A DNA stretch of 64,000 nt from Dama dama (GCF_033118175.1 NC_083701.1:50233001-50297000); one strand, 5' to 3'. Counted from the stretch's first letter, positions 46,413 through 58,420 are shown. The notes: generated by a model not told the origin, from the letters alone. Numbers and translations: made by a program.

Positions 46413-46799
46413 TAGAAAATGACAAAGTCTTTAAGAATGATGTCATAGTTTGTGGAGAGCAGTCCAATTTCAGATCACTAAAGAGGGAATAGAAAATAAT
46501 AAAATGGAAGCAAATAGTTATATTCTACTCCCTTGGCAATAATAACCCAAAGTATGAAGAAAAGAGAACCTAGATTTTTCTTGGGTTCAAGTATTTTTAT
46601 TTATTTGTTTATTCCTTACCTTTCTCATTATCAAAGGCTTACAAAATTCCATATAGTGAAATAACATTAAAAATATTATTTCAGAGATAAAGAAATATAT
46701 TTATTATTATTGAAGAATAATGTGAAACTGAGATAATGAGAAAATAAGATAAAATATGATCCTAAGGGAAGTTAGATGATCCTAAAAAAAGCTTATTTG

Positions 46800-47858
46800 T
46801 ACAAGATGGTAAAAAACATTAAAAAATTATGGAAATATAGTTGATTTACAATGCTGTGTTAGTTTAAGTTGTACAGTAAAGTGATTCAGATATACATACA
46901 AATATTTATTATTTTTTACATTGTCTGTCATTATACAATGTTACAAGATAATTGATTATAATCCCTGTTCTATACAGTAGGTCATTGTTGGTTATCTATT
47001 TTATATACAGTAGTATATATATTTTAATCCCAATTCCTAATTTATCTTTCTCCCCAGACCCATTTTGGTAACTATATTTGTTTGCTTTCTGTCTGTGAGT
47101 CTGTTGCTGTTTTCTAAATAAATTAATCTGTATCCATTTTTTAGATTCCACATTTAAATGTAGAATACAGTGTTTGTCTTTGTCTGATTTACTTAGTATT
47201 ATGATTTCTAGGTTCATCTGTGTTTCTCAAATGACATTATTTCGTTCTTTTTTTATGGCTGAGCAATATTCCATTGTATGTATGTACCACATGTCTTTAT
47301 CCTTTCATCTGTCAATAGACACACTTAGGTCGCTTCCATGTCTTGACTATTGTAAATAGTACTGTTATGAACTTTGGGATGCATGTTCAAATTCTGTTTT
47401 TCTACAGATAGATGCCCAGAACTAGGATTTTAGGATCATATGGCAACTCTGTTTTTATACCTTTGAAGGAAGTGCCCTGCTGTTCTCCATAGTGGCTGTA
47501 GCAATTTACATTCTCACCAACAGTGTAGTGGGGTTTATTTTCTCCCCACTCTCTCTCCAGCATTTATTATTATTGAAGTTTTGACTTGAATTTCTCTAAT
47601 AATTAGTGATGTTGGGCATTTTTCATGTGCCTGCTGGTCATCTGTATGTCTTCTTTATGAAATGTCTTTTTAGATCTTCTGCCCATGTTTTGGTTGGGTT
47701 GTTTGTCTTTTTGATACTGAGCTATATGAACTGTTTGCATATTTTAGAAATTACTCTGTTGCTGGTTCCATTGTTTGCAGATATTTTCTCCCATGTGTAG
47801 GTTGTCTTTTTGTTTTGTTTATGTTCTCCTTTGTTGTGCAAAAGCTTTTAAGTTTTAA
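46800..47858 (-). mobile_element. Older artiodactyl L1, 5'-truncated, antisense
   Basis: 3' UTR (atatagttgatttacaatgc, ctatacagtaggtcattgtt) followed by the C-terminal part of ORF2 (atggctgagcaatattccat, ctccatagtggctgtagcaa). ORF2 is broken by many stops. It is much more diverged than the copy at 2765-5791. Confidence 0.92.
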
Positions 47859-48626
47859 GAAAAAAAAAAATAATGGTTTACGTGTTAAATGTGACAGCTG
47901 CTAAAGAAATATAAAAACAATGTACAGTTTACATGAAAACCATTGTCTATGAAATATGAAAATGACACCACAAAATCAAACTTATTCCTGGCTTTGAGAT
48001 ATGAAATATCTTGCTTTGTTTTTTATAAAGTGGACACTGAGTAAATAAATATTGTGGTAATTACTCTCACCAATGTCCCGGCAATGAAAGAACAGTACGC
48101 TATTTAAAGTTGATTTCTTATGATATTCTCCACTCAAGATATAGTTATAAGGGACAAAAGTGAAAATTAAGGTTTCAAGATAGTGGTGTCCACATATCTA
48201 GTTTTACATAAATTAAATGTGTGCATTTCTTTTATGGAAAAAAAGAATGGGAAAGTAGAGGACAGATTAAAGAAAAAGAGATTAATGCAGGAACAAAGTC
48301 TCACATAGAACAAGAAATTATAGCCAGATCATGAATTTAAGGTTTACCTAGAGTGAGATTGATACTATAAACCATTTTTTTCATTCAAGACTCTCATTTC
48401 AATAAAAATAATGATTCATATTTACTATGATGGTAAATTGCTCAAAGGCAAAACTAGTATTATATTATTTTGTATTTTTTATAAACCCAGTAGTAGAAAG
48501 AACAGTTCTGTACTGACTTAAATCTCAAAAAATGTTTGTTGAATATTAATGTATATATATTTTCTTTGGTTCTAAGATACATGATTGATATATTTATATG
48601 TATGTAAATATACATGCACAAACATC
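47859..48626. other. AT-rich intron, nothing recognised
   Basis: A run at the L1 edge (47859-47871). No exon or other repeat recognised. Confidence 0.45.

Positions 48627-48704
<78 letters not shown>
48627..48704. repeat. Compound microsatellite (TG)n(TA)n(GA)n
   Basis: About 12 TG, 14 TA and 13 GA units in direct succession. Confidence 0.97.
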
Positions 48705-50039
48705 TACATATATATTTTCATTCAGTAGTCACCAGTCATTAGTTGGAAGATATAAAATTTGTATGTTCAAAATTCATATATTATTACTATTTCATCTTAA
48801 TATTACATTTCCTGCAGATATTAATCATTTATATACAACTTTTATTTACTTATTGCATGCAGGGCACATGTGTGTATGGTTTATAGAAAAAAAAAATTGC
48901 TGGTAGAAGTTACTGGCTGTAGTGTTGAAACAGTAATGGAGGAAACATGCTGAAATAGTAATTGAAGCTTTGAAATGACTATTCACTGTGAGTCTGAATG
49001 AAGAATAGTTTTCAAGTCTCCTGGGTGCTTGGACAGAATAAATATGCTTTTCTCCAGATAGCAGCATAAATAGCAGTATCAGTGTGCTGCACCTTTGAGA
49101 AGTCATTAGTATAGCTGCTGTCTATGTATTGCATGGTTGAGCAATCAAGAAATTGTGATTTTTAAAGGGACTGAAATTCACACAAACAGCAAATTATGAA
49201 TCAAAAGCAAAAGGACAATTCAGAAATTAATATTAATAGATATTACATAACCTCAGACAATAATTTTTATTCCCTAAATGGAATATGTATATGAGATATT
49301 TGACAATTTACTGTTATGGAAATAATTTTCCTTTGTTGGAAATGCAATAGATACCCAAAAGCTAGAGCTTATGCAAATAAGATTTATGTGGTGAATGGAA
49401 CATATATAGAAAATATATTTTAGACTTTCATGTTGTTCAAAGAAAGCATTTGAGAATTGGCAATTTGTTATGTAGGAAACATTTAAGAGAGTTAATCTTG
49501 ATAGATCGGGCAAAACTTTTTTGACTAATTTTCAGTCAATATTTATTTGGCTTGCCCCAAATAACAATTTTTTTTTTTCTTTTAAGGCACAATGGTGTGG
49601 GTATTCTTGAGAGTAATGGAAGAGTTGATTAAGACAAGATTAGAAAAGAAAGCCAAAGGTAGGGGAGGGGGAAAGATTTTGAAAAGTGGAGTAAAAACCA
49701 AGGAGTCACCTTTTAATTTCTTTATTCAATCAATCATCCAGTTATTTGTTTATTTACTTATTAACATACTGATTAATTTATTTTGGATTCACAAGCATTA
49801 ATGAATGTAGGTATGTATGTATATAGAATGTAGGTATGTCATATTAAACAGTACATGAGATACAAGGTATGTACATTTTTTAAAATTATTTTGTATTGAT
49901 TTGCAAGATATAAAGAAAAAACTAATACATAATAGACTGTTTTGTGTACAAGAGAGATAAAGTCCTCTGCAAAATTCAGATGAGAGGAAGATTATTTCCA
50001 TGTTTGGAGATAGTCAGACATTGAAAACAAGGAAATACC
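48705..50039. other. AT-rich intron, nothing recognised
   Basis: T run near 49570-49579. Short frames such as 49592-49801 have no recognisable domain. Confidence 0.45.
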
Positions 50040-50775
50040 ATAAGGGCAGAACGTGGTGATTATTTTCTATTTCATCATATAGTCTCACCCCCTGACCTCT
50101 AAGAAGAAGAGAGGGGCTGAAGATTAAATCAGTCATGTATAGCCAGTGATTTAATTAATCATGTATATGTAATGAAGTCTCCATAAAACCACAAAAGGAC
50201 AGGGTTCACAGAGCTTCTAAGTTGGTGAACACTTGGAGATTTGAGGAAAATAATATACCTGGAGATGATGCGAATGTTTCAAATGCCATTTCCATGCCTT
50301 GCCTTGTGCATTTATTTTGTCTAGCCATTCCTGAGTTACTTCTTTTCATAATAAATTAGTAATCTAGTAAGTAAAATATTTCTCTGAGTTCTGTGAGCTG
50401 CTCTAGCAAATTAATCAAACCCCAAAATAGGATGATTTTGGGAATCTCTGACTTATAGGCAGTCAATTAGAAGTATAGGTAACAAACATGGTCTGGTGAT
50501 TGGTATCTGAAGTCCAAGAAGGTTGTGGGAATCTCCAGTTTGTAGCTGATTGGTAGTAGTGTAGATAACAATGTGACTTGAGAATGGCATCTGAAGTGGA
50601 GGGGTAGTGGGGAGTTGGGAACAGTCTTGTAGACTGAATATTAACCTGTGGAATCTGATACTATCTCCAAGAAAGTATCAGAATTGTGTTGACTTTGTAA
50701 TGCACCTGGCTGGTGTCTTCATGCCTGGTGTTGTGGGGGAAGCTCCACCCCCAAGACACACTGGAGTTGGGTCCA
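50040..50775 (+). mobile_element. Old endogenous-retrovirus-type LTR (apparently solo)
   Basis: The ordered motifs tctcaccccctgacctctaa, taatgaagtctccataaaac, ttctgtgagctgctctagca and ctgatactatctccaagaaa fit an ancient mammalian LTR, with a degenerate poly(A) region ataataaattag. Family not determined. No gag, pol or env homology lies beside it. Boundaries are approximate. Confidence 0.65.
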
Positions 50776-51053
50776 TAAATCTAATTTATTTAGTCACTCC
50801 TTATCTGAAGTATCTCTGAAAGTACCATTAAACCTCCACTACCACTGTCACCGTTCCATAATTCCATTACTACATCTGTCTCATGCCTTTTAATTTCAAC
50901 TACAATTTATCATACATATTGCTGGTGTTCTAATCCCTTCCAAAACTTACTTTTGTTACACATGAAGAATGTTCAAAGGCCACATGTTATTTCTTAACTT
51001 CATACTGTAAACCAGTGAAATGAAATAATCAAGAATATGAATTCAGGTATCAC
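50776..51053. other. Intron, nothing recognised
   Basis: Short unique-looking stretch between the LTR and the BOV-A2. Confidence 0.4.
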
Positions 51054-51350
51054 ACTGCTACTACTACTGCTAAGTCACTTCAGTCGTGTCCGACTCTGTG
51101 CGACCCCGTCCCTGGGATTCTCCAGGCAAGAACACTGGAGTGGGTTGCCATTTCCTTCTCCAATGCATAAAAGTGAAAAGTGAAAATCTATGGCTGATTC
51201 ATATCAATGTATGACCAAAAAAAAAATAATAATAATAATAAAAAAAATTAAAAAAAAAAGTGAAAAGTGAAAGTGAGGTCGCTCAGTCATGTCCGACTCT
51301 TCGCAACCCCATGGACTGCAGCCTACCAGTCTCCTCCGTCCATGGGATTT
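51054..51350 (-). mobile_element. BOV-A2 dimeric SINE, antisense, interrupted
   Basis: First monomer 51054-51168 (internally shortened near 51109), second from about 51273 to 51350 and truncated. The linker between them is split by a small L1 insertion. Confidence 0.9.
51186..51255 (+). mobile_element. Tiny L1 3'-end insertion within the BOV-A2 linker
   Basis: About 30 bp of L1 3' UTR (atggctgattcatatcaatg, compare the complement at 2821-2845) with an A tail containing AAT units. It is flanked by 17-bp direct repeats at 51169-51185 and 51256-51272 (AAAAGTGAAAAGTGAAA). Confidence 0.88.
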
Positions 51351-51569
51351 GTTTGGCAGTTTAAATCCTTGACCTTCTACTTAAGTAATCTGCCTTCTTT
51401 ATAATTACCAGATTTATTATCTGTAAAAGGAGCATTATAGTATATCAGTGTCTACTTCATAGGGAGTTGAGAATTTGTATGAGCATAAAATGAGGTAAAC
51501 TATATGAAAGCGTTTAGTGCATGGGCTGAATGAAACACAAGCCTCTAATGATAGAGGTACTGATAGTTG
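51351..51569. other. Short intron stretch, nothing recognised
   Basis: No repeat or exon recognised between the BOV-A2 and the long BovB. Confidence 0.4.
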
Positions 51570-54500
51570 TCCCCTTCATGGATCACAGCCTTGTCGTGGC
51601 AAAAGAGCCTGCATACCTCAGTGAAGCCATGAGTGAAGCCTTGCAGGGCCATCCACGATGGACAGGTGATAGTGAAGAGTTCTGACAAAATCTGGTCCAG
51701 TGGAAGATGAAATGGCAACACATTTCTTTACCCTTGACTGGGAAACCCCGTGAACAATATGAAAAGGCAAAAGATGTAACACTGGAAGATGAGTCCACTG
51801 CCCCAGGTCAGAAGATGTCCACTATGCTACTGATGAAGGATGGAGGGCAGTTACTAATAGCTCTAGAAAGAATGAAGTGGCTGGGCCAAAGCAGAAATGG
51901 CACTCAGTTTTGGATATGTCTGATGCCGTAAAGAACAATATTGTATAGAAACCTAGAATGTTAGATCCATGAGTCAAGGTAAATTGGACATGGCCAAGCA
52001 GATGACAAGATTAAATACCGACATCTTAGGAATCAGTAAACTAAAATGGACAGGAATGGGTGAATTTAATTCAGATGACCATTTATCTACTACTGTGGGC
52101 AAGAATCGTTTAGAAGAAATGGAGTCATATTCAACAAAAGAATCTGAAAAGTAATACTTGGGTGTAACCTTGAAAACAACAGATTGATCTCCATTTCTTT
52201 CCAAGGAAAATCATTCAACATCACAGTAATCCAAGTCTATGCCCCAACCACGGATGCCAATGAAGCTGGAGTTGAATGGTTCTGTGAAGACCTACACACC
52301 CTCAAGAATACCAAAAAAAAAAAAAAAAAATGTCCTTTTCATCAAAGAGGGTTAGAATGCAAAAGTTCCTGACCCAGAGTTTGAACCCGTGTCTCTTGCA
52401 TCTTCTTCACTGACAGGCAGATTCTTTACCAATAGCACCACCAGAAAAGCCCCTGCAAAGTCAAGAGATACCTAGAATAATAGGCAGGTTTGGCCATGGA
52501 GTACAAAGCAGGGCAAAGGCTAACAGAGTTTTGTCAAGAGAATATGCTTGTCATAGCAAATACAATTTTCCAACAACATAAGAGACGACTCTACACATGG
52601 ACGTCACCAGGTAGTAAATACTGAAATCATATTGCTTATGTTCTATGCAGCTGAAGATGGGGTTCTATAGAGTCAGCAAAAACAAGACCTGAAGCTGACT
52701 GTGGCTCAGATTATGAGCTCCTTACTGTAAAATTCAGTCTTAAATTGAAGAAAGTAGGGAAAACCACTAGACCATTCAGGTATAACTTAATTCAATTCCC
52801 TTATGATTATGCAGTGAACATTCTGAACAGATTCAAGGGATTAAATCTTGTGGAGAGAGGCCTGAAGAACTATGCACAGGTTTTTAACAATGTATCAGAG
52901 GCAGTGACCAAAACCATCCCAGAGGAAAAGATAAGAAGAAAAAGTGGTTGTCTGAGGAGGCTTTACAAATAGCTGAGGAAAGAAGACAAACAAAAGGCAA
53001 AGGAGAAAAGAAAAGGTATACCCAACTGAATGCAGAATTCTAGAGAATAGCAAGAAAAAATGAGAAGGGCTTCTTAAATTAATAATACAAAGAAATAGAG
53101 GAAAGCAATAGAATGGGAAAGACTAGAGATCTCTTCAAGAAAACTGGAGATACCAAGAGAACATTTCATGCAAATTTGGGCACTATAAAAGATGGGAACA
53201 TTAATGACCAGACAGAAGCAGAACAGACTAAGAAGAGGTGAAAAGTATACACAAGAGAATGATCTGGATACCCACAATGGTTTGGTCGCTTCCCTAGAGC
53301 CAGACATCCTGGAGTATAAAGGGAAGTGGGCCTTGGGAAACATTACTACCAACAAAGCTAATGTAGGTGATAGAATTCCAGCTGAGCTATTTAAAATCCT
53401 AAAAAATGATGTTATCAAAGAGCTGCATGCAATATGTCAGCAAATTTGGGAAACTCAACAGTGGCCACAGGACTGGAAAAGATCAGTTTTCATCCCAGTC
53501 CCAAGAAGGACGATGCCAAAGGATGTTCTAACTACCATACCATTACACTCATTTTGTGTGCTAGGAAGATTATGCTTAAAATCCTTCAAGATAGACTTTC
53601 ACAGTACGTGAACTAAGAACATCCAGATGTACAAGCTGGGTTTCAATGAGGCAGAGGAACCAGCGATTAAACTGCCAACATTTGTTCTATAACAGAGATA
53701 GCAAGAAGATTCCAGAAAACAAGCATCTACTATCTGCTTTATTGACTACCCTGAATCCTTTAACTGTGTGGATAACAACAAACTGAGGAATATTCTCAAA
53801 GTGATGGGAGTACCAGACACCTTACCTGCCTCATGAGAAATCTGTACAGGTCAAGAAGCAACAGTTTAGAACCAGACATGAATGATGGACTGGTTCACAA
53901 TTAGGAAAGGAACATCACAAGGCTGTTACATTCTCATTCTTTATTAAATTCTGTGCAGAGTACATCACCCAAGATGCCAGTCTGGAGGAATGACAAGCTG
54001 GAATCAAGTTTGTCAAGAGAAATATCAGCAACCTCAAATATGCAGATAATACCACTCTAATGGCAGAAAGTGAAGAGGATCTGAAGAGCTGCTTAATGAG
54101 GGTGAAAGAGGAGAGTGAAAATCTGGCTTGAAACTCAACATTCAAAAAACAAAGATTATGGCATCTGGTCCTATCACTTCATGGCAAGTAGATGGGGAAA
54201 AGTGGGAATGGTGACAAACTATTTTCTTGAGCTCCCAGATCACTGTGGATGGTAACTGCAGCCATGAAATTAAAAGACATTTCTCCTTGGAAAAAAAGCT
54301 ATGACAAACCTAGACAGTATATTTATAATAAGCAGAGACCTCACTTTGCCAACAAAGGTCTGTATAAGTCAAAGCTATGGTTTTTCCAGTAGTCATGTAC
54401 GGATGTGAGTTTGGACCATAAAGCAGGCTGAGTGCCAAAGAATTGATGCTTTTGAACTGTGGCATTGAAGACTCTTCGAGAGTCCCTTGGACAGAAAGGA

Positions 54501-54779
54501 GATCAAGCCAGTCCATCTTAAAGGAAATGAACCATAAATATTGGTTGGAAGGTCTGATGCTGAAACTCTAATAGTTTGGCAACCTGATGGGAAGAGCCGA
54601 CTCATTGGAAAAGACCCTAATGCTGAGAAAGATTGAAGGCGAAAAGAGAAGGGGATGGTGCAGGATCAGATGATTAGATAGCATCACTGACTCAATGGAC
54701 ATGAATTTGAACAGACTCTGAGAGATAGTGGAGGACAGAGAAGCCTGGCATGCTACAGTCCAAGGGGTTGCAGAGTTGG
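51570..54779 (+). mobile_element. BovB (RTE) LINE, nearly full length, decayed
   Basis: A 3.2 kb sense copy covering 5' sequence (about ttcatggatcacagccttg), apurinic-type endonuclease (ITVIQVYAPTTDANEAG at about 52210-52260) and reverse transcriptase. The frames at 52745-52972, 53192-53611 and onward are broken. The catalytic YADD reads YADN (LKYADNTT near 54040). Frameshifts and stops rule out function. It has an A run at 52313-52330, holds a SINE piece at 52368-52452 and ends abruptly at a SINE. Confidence 0.95.
52368..52452 (-). mobile_element. Bov-tA head-only fragment nested in BovB
   Basis: Reads cctgacccagagtttgaacc, gcagattctttaccaatagc and accaccagaaaagccc, the reverse complement of the tRNA-like head. 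It is flanked by gcaaaagt and gcaaagtc. The SINE 3' part is missing. Confidence 0.85.
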
Positions 54780-54966
54780 CTATAAAGAATCTGCCTGCAA
54801 TGCAGGAGACCCGGGTTTGATTCCTGGGTCGGGAAGATCCCCTGGGAGTGGCAACCCACTCCAGTATTCTTGCCTGGGGAATCCCATGGACAGAGGAGCC
54901 TGGCAGGCTACAGTCCATGGGGTCGCATGAGTTGTACCTGACTTAGCGACTAAAACCACCAAACCA
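54780..54966 (+). mobile_element. Bov-tA SINE fused to the BovB 3' end
   Basis: Starts inside the head (tataaagaatctgcctgcaa) and ends ttagcgactaaaaccacc. Well preserved and more like the young form than its BovB neighbour. Confidence 0.93.
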
Positions 54967-56342
54967 ACTGTTCCTTTAATGCTTACCAAATGTATACACC
55001 CGCCTCTCAATAATGAACAGATTCACATCTCTAATTTTTTTATATGTCTGACTTTCTAGATGAAAGCCTACCTATTAACCTTATCTGCCCAGTTTTCAGT
55101 CTTATTCATCTTTCATCTACAAAAAAATTCTTTTCTATTTCATTTATCCATTATCCCCACCTCTTTAACAGTATTTCACATTTACTGTCTTTACCAGACA
55201 ATTTAACATTTTAAAATATTCCTTTTGTTAGTGGTTTTTGATCATTTCATTGACAGTAGACTTACTCCTTCAAGACCACTTCAGAAAGAATAAAATGACC
55301 AGCACTTCTAAAGTGCTAGAATTTTCAATAGATCTATTTTGTCTATTGTCATGAAAAGTTTCTGATGTTGTCTATTCATATGCTGCCTTTAGTAAATAGA
55401 AGAATCATAATGAAGAATCATAATCAATTGTTTTCTTCATACACAAAATGAAAATTAGTATACAGTTTATATGATACATAATTGCTGGCCAAACCTCGGA
55501 GCTATGTCCCTCATTAATCAATGTTTATTAAAGTGTGATTCTTATAGTTTTCAGAATTCTTTTACACATATTACAAGTTCCTACTCATATATTATTTTTC
55601 TTCACAATGCTTAGCATAGTGACCATTATGCCCATATTTTGTACATGTGATAGTTGCTAAATAAACATTTTGAATAAATATTGTAAGATTTAATTACTTA
55701 TAATAAACAATTTTAAAAAGGTAGTAGTGTGCTGATTGTGACAAGAGAAGTTTGCCCTGGTAGAATACTTCCTGTTATGCAAAGGCAATTAGAAAATTTT
55801 GCCCAAGAGCAAACCAGAAAGAGCCTGCTGAAATTTATCAACCAGAAACATATAGAGCAGGTGTTTTTCTTTGGTTGTTTTTGATGCCTTCTTAGTTTCA
55901 TGGAATGATGTTACAGATGAGAAGATGCATAACAAGGATGATATTAGCAATTAATAGAGTGACATATGGTGAAGATGATAGACAGAAGGTCTAAATATGG
56001 ATATTTATAATGCATTCATTTGTCTTGATGGTCATCTTTTCTATAAACAGTGCTTTGAAATTTATTATATAATTTTTGATAAGCAAATAAATTTTACTGA
56101 GCTCTAACAGAGAGCATATTTGAATGGTAAAATGGTATTTCTTGTTACTTGATGGAGATGGATAGTGAGACATTTATGTGTTATCATTTAAAATTTAAAA
56201 CTACTTAATTAGAAAGTTTGCATTTCTGTGGTGCCCTACTAACAATCGTCAGAAATTCATTTCATATATCTTGCTTTTCTCAAACATTATTAGAAAAAAA
56301 TTTGCAAATAGTTAGCAAATAAATGATTTCACTTAGGTGTGG
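54967..56342. other. AT-rich intron, nothing recognised
   Basis: No SINE, LINE or exon recognised. Short minus-strand frames (55713-55901, 55991-56173) are featureless. Confidence 0.45.
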
Positions 56343-56550
56343 GGGCTTCCCTGGTGGTTTAAGTGGGTAAAGAAAATCTACCTGCGAAGCAGGAGACTCA
56401 GGTTCAATCCCTGGGTCAAGAAGAATCCCTGGAGGAGGAAATGGAAACCCAGTCCAGTATTCTTGCTGAGAAAATCCCATGGGCAGAGGAACCTGGCAGG
56501 CTACAGTCCATGGGGTTGTAAAGAATCAGACATAGCTGAGCATGAGCATA
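56343..56550 (+). mobile_element. Bov-tA SINE
   Basis: Full-length, from ggggcttccctggtggttta to tgagcatgagcatagac, with ggttcaatccctgggtc. Confidence 0.94.
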
Positions 56551-56879
56551 GACAGGCATATAGGGGGAATATCTTCACAGATATATGTGACAACCTTCTG
56601 TTTCCAACTCACCTTTTCCTGGCAGTATGATCTTACTTATTCTGTTTAGCCTTTCTTGAAATTAAGTTTGCTGTCTTATAAATTGATGAAGGAGTATGTA
56701 CAAGGTGATTACAATGCATTTTTCCCTGTTGTAAATGCTAAATAATTTTAAGTACAATTACAGGTTTTCTAGAAGTTAGAGCATGTTAAAGTTATTTTTA
56801 GTTCAATGTTTTCCTTAGTTTACACTGATATCTATGAGAAATCTATAAACTTACTAGCTTATTTAAAATAATTTTTATT

Positions 56880-57135
56880 TTTCACAAGTTCTGGAGGCAG
56901 AGAAGTCTAAGATCATATCTAGTCAGGACCAGCTTCTTTACTGCAACCTTCAAACTATAACCTCATGTAGTAGAAGGGGTGAGGGATTCCTTTTGGGTCT
57001 CTTTTATAAAGGCACTAATCTCATTCATGAAGGTGCACCCCCATCACCTAATTAACTCCTCCATCAAAGATATTACCTCCTAACACCATCACATTAGGAG
57101 TTAAGATTCAACTATAAATTTTTGTGGGAGTGGGG
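56880..57135 (+). mobile_element. Ancient interspersed repeat, family uncertain
   Basis: gttctggaggcagagaagtc, ctcattcatgaaggtgcacc and taacaccatcacattaggag form a pattern common to old mammalian repeats. I cannot name the family with certainty. Confidence 0.45.
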
Positions 57136-57166
57136 AAAAATAATTCAGTGTATATTTTTGTTGTTT

Positions 57167-58000
57167 TTCAGTTGTTATGTCCAACTCTTTCTGACCCATG
57201 GACTGCAGCACACCAGACTTCCCTATCCTTCACTGTCTCTCAGAGTTTGCTCAGACCCATGTCCATTGATACAGTGATGCCATCCAACCGTCTCCTCCTC
57301 TGTTGCCCCCTATCATTCCCAGCATCAGAGTCTTCCAGTGAGTGTACTCTTCTCATCAGTTAGCCAAAGTACTGAAGCTTCTATTTCAGCATCAGTCCTT
57401 CCAATGAGTATTCAGGGCTGATTTACTGTAGGATTGTCTGGTTTGGTCTCTTTGCTGTCCAACGGACTCTCGAGTCTTCTCCAGCACCACAATTCAGAAG
57501 CATCAATTCTTCGGTGCTCAACCTTCTTTATGGTCCAACACTCACATTCATACATGGCTACTATAAAAACCATAGCTTTGACTATACAGACATTTGTCAG
57601 CAAAGTGATGTCTCTGCTTTTTAATGTGCTATGTAGGTTTGTCATAGCTTTTCTTTCAGGAGCAAGTGCCTTTTAATTTCACGGCTGCATAGTTACCCTC
57701 TGCAGTGATTTTGAAGCCCAAGAAAATAAAATTTGTCACTGTTTCTAGTTTTTCTCCATCTATTTGCCATGAAGCGATAGGACTGGATGCCATGATCTTC
57801 GTTTTTTTCAATGTTGAGTTTTAAGCCAGCTATTTCACTCTCTTCTTTCACCTTTATCAAGAGACTCTTTAATCCATCTTCCCTTTCTACCATTAGAGTG
57901 GTATTATCTGCATATCTGAGGTTGTTTATATTTCTCATGGCACTCTTGACTCCAGCTTGTGATTCATCCATCCCAGCATTTTGCATGATGTACTCTGCAT
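57167..58000 (-). mobile_element. BovB LINE, antisense, part 1 (3' portion)
   Basis: Starts near ttcagttgttatgtccaact and covers the 3' region to the reverse transcriptase YADNT region (57693-57986 frame, LRYADNTTLMVE, again YADN for YADD). It is interrupted at 58000 by a SINE dimer and resumes at 58342. Confidence 0.94.
57992..58000. repeat. Target-site duplication of the SINE dimer, left
   Basis: ACTCTGCAT, repeated at 58333-58341. Confidence 0.85.
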
Positions 58001-58125
58001 GTAGGGTTTTCCTGGTATCTCAACTTGTAAAGAATCCACCTGCAATGCAGGGGACCCCCGTTCAATTCCTGTGTCAGGAAGATCCCCTGGAGAAGGGATA
58101 GGCTTACCCACTCCACTATTCTTGG
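58001..58125 (+). mobile_element. Bov-tA unit 1 of a tandem dimer (3'-truncated)
   Basis: Head and middle (ttttcctggtatctcaactt, ccacctgcaatgcagggg) ending at ccactattcttgg, where unit 2 begins directly. Confidence 0.88.
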
Positions 58126-58332
58126 ATTCCCTGGTGGCTCAGATGGTAAAGAATTCACCTGCAAACTGGGTTTGATACCTGGGTTGGGAAGATTCCCCTG
58201 GAGGAGGGCATGGCGACCCACTACAGTATTCTTGCCTGGTGAATCCCTGTGGATAGAGGAGCTTAGCAGGCTACAGTCCATGTGGTCACAAAGAGTCAGA
58301 CATGACTGAGCGACTAACCACAGCACAACAGC
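58126..58332 (+). mobile_element. Bov-tA unit 2 of a tandem dimer (full length)
   Basis: From attccctggtggctcagatg to the accacagcacaacagc tail. Both units share one pair of target-site duplications. Confidence 0.92.
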
Positions 58333-58341
58333 ACTCTGCAT
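58333..58341. repeat. Target-site duplication of the SINE dimer, right
   Basis: ACTCTGCAT, matching 57992-58000. Confidence 0.85.
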
Positions 58342-58420
58342 ATAAGTTAAATAAGCAGTGACAGTATACAGCCTTGTCATACTCCTTTCCCAATTTTAAA
58401 CCAGTCCGTTTGTTACCTTT
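58342..58420 (-). mobile_element. BovB LINE, antisense, part 2
   Basis: ataagcagtgacagtataca and atactcctttcccaatttt continue the interrupted BovB (compare 32096-32160). Confidence 0.88.

Noticed and set aside
48627..48704. Regular repeat resembling an array such as CRISPR
   Set aside because: Plain dinucleotide runs without spacers, in vertebrate DNA.
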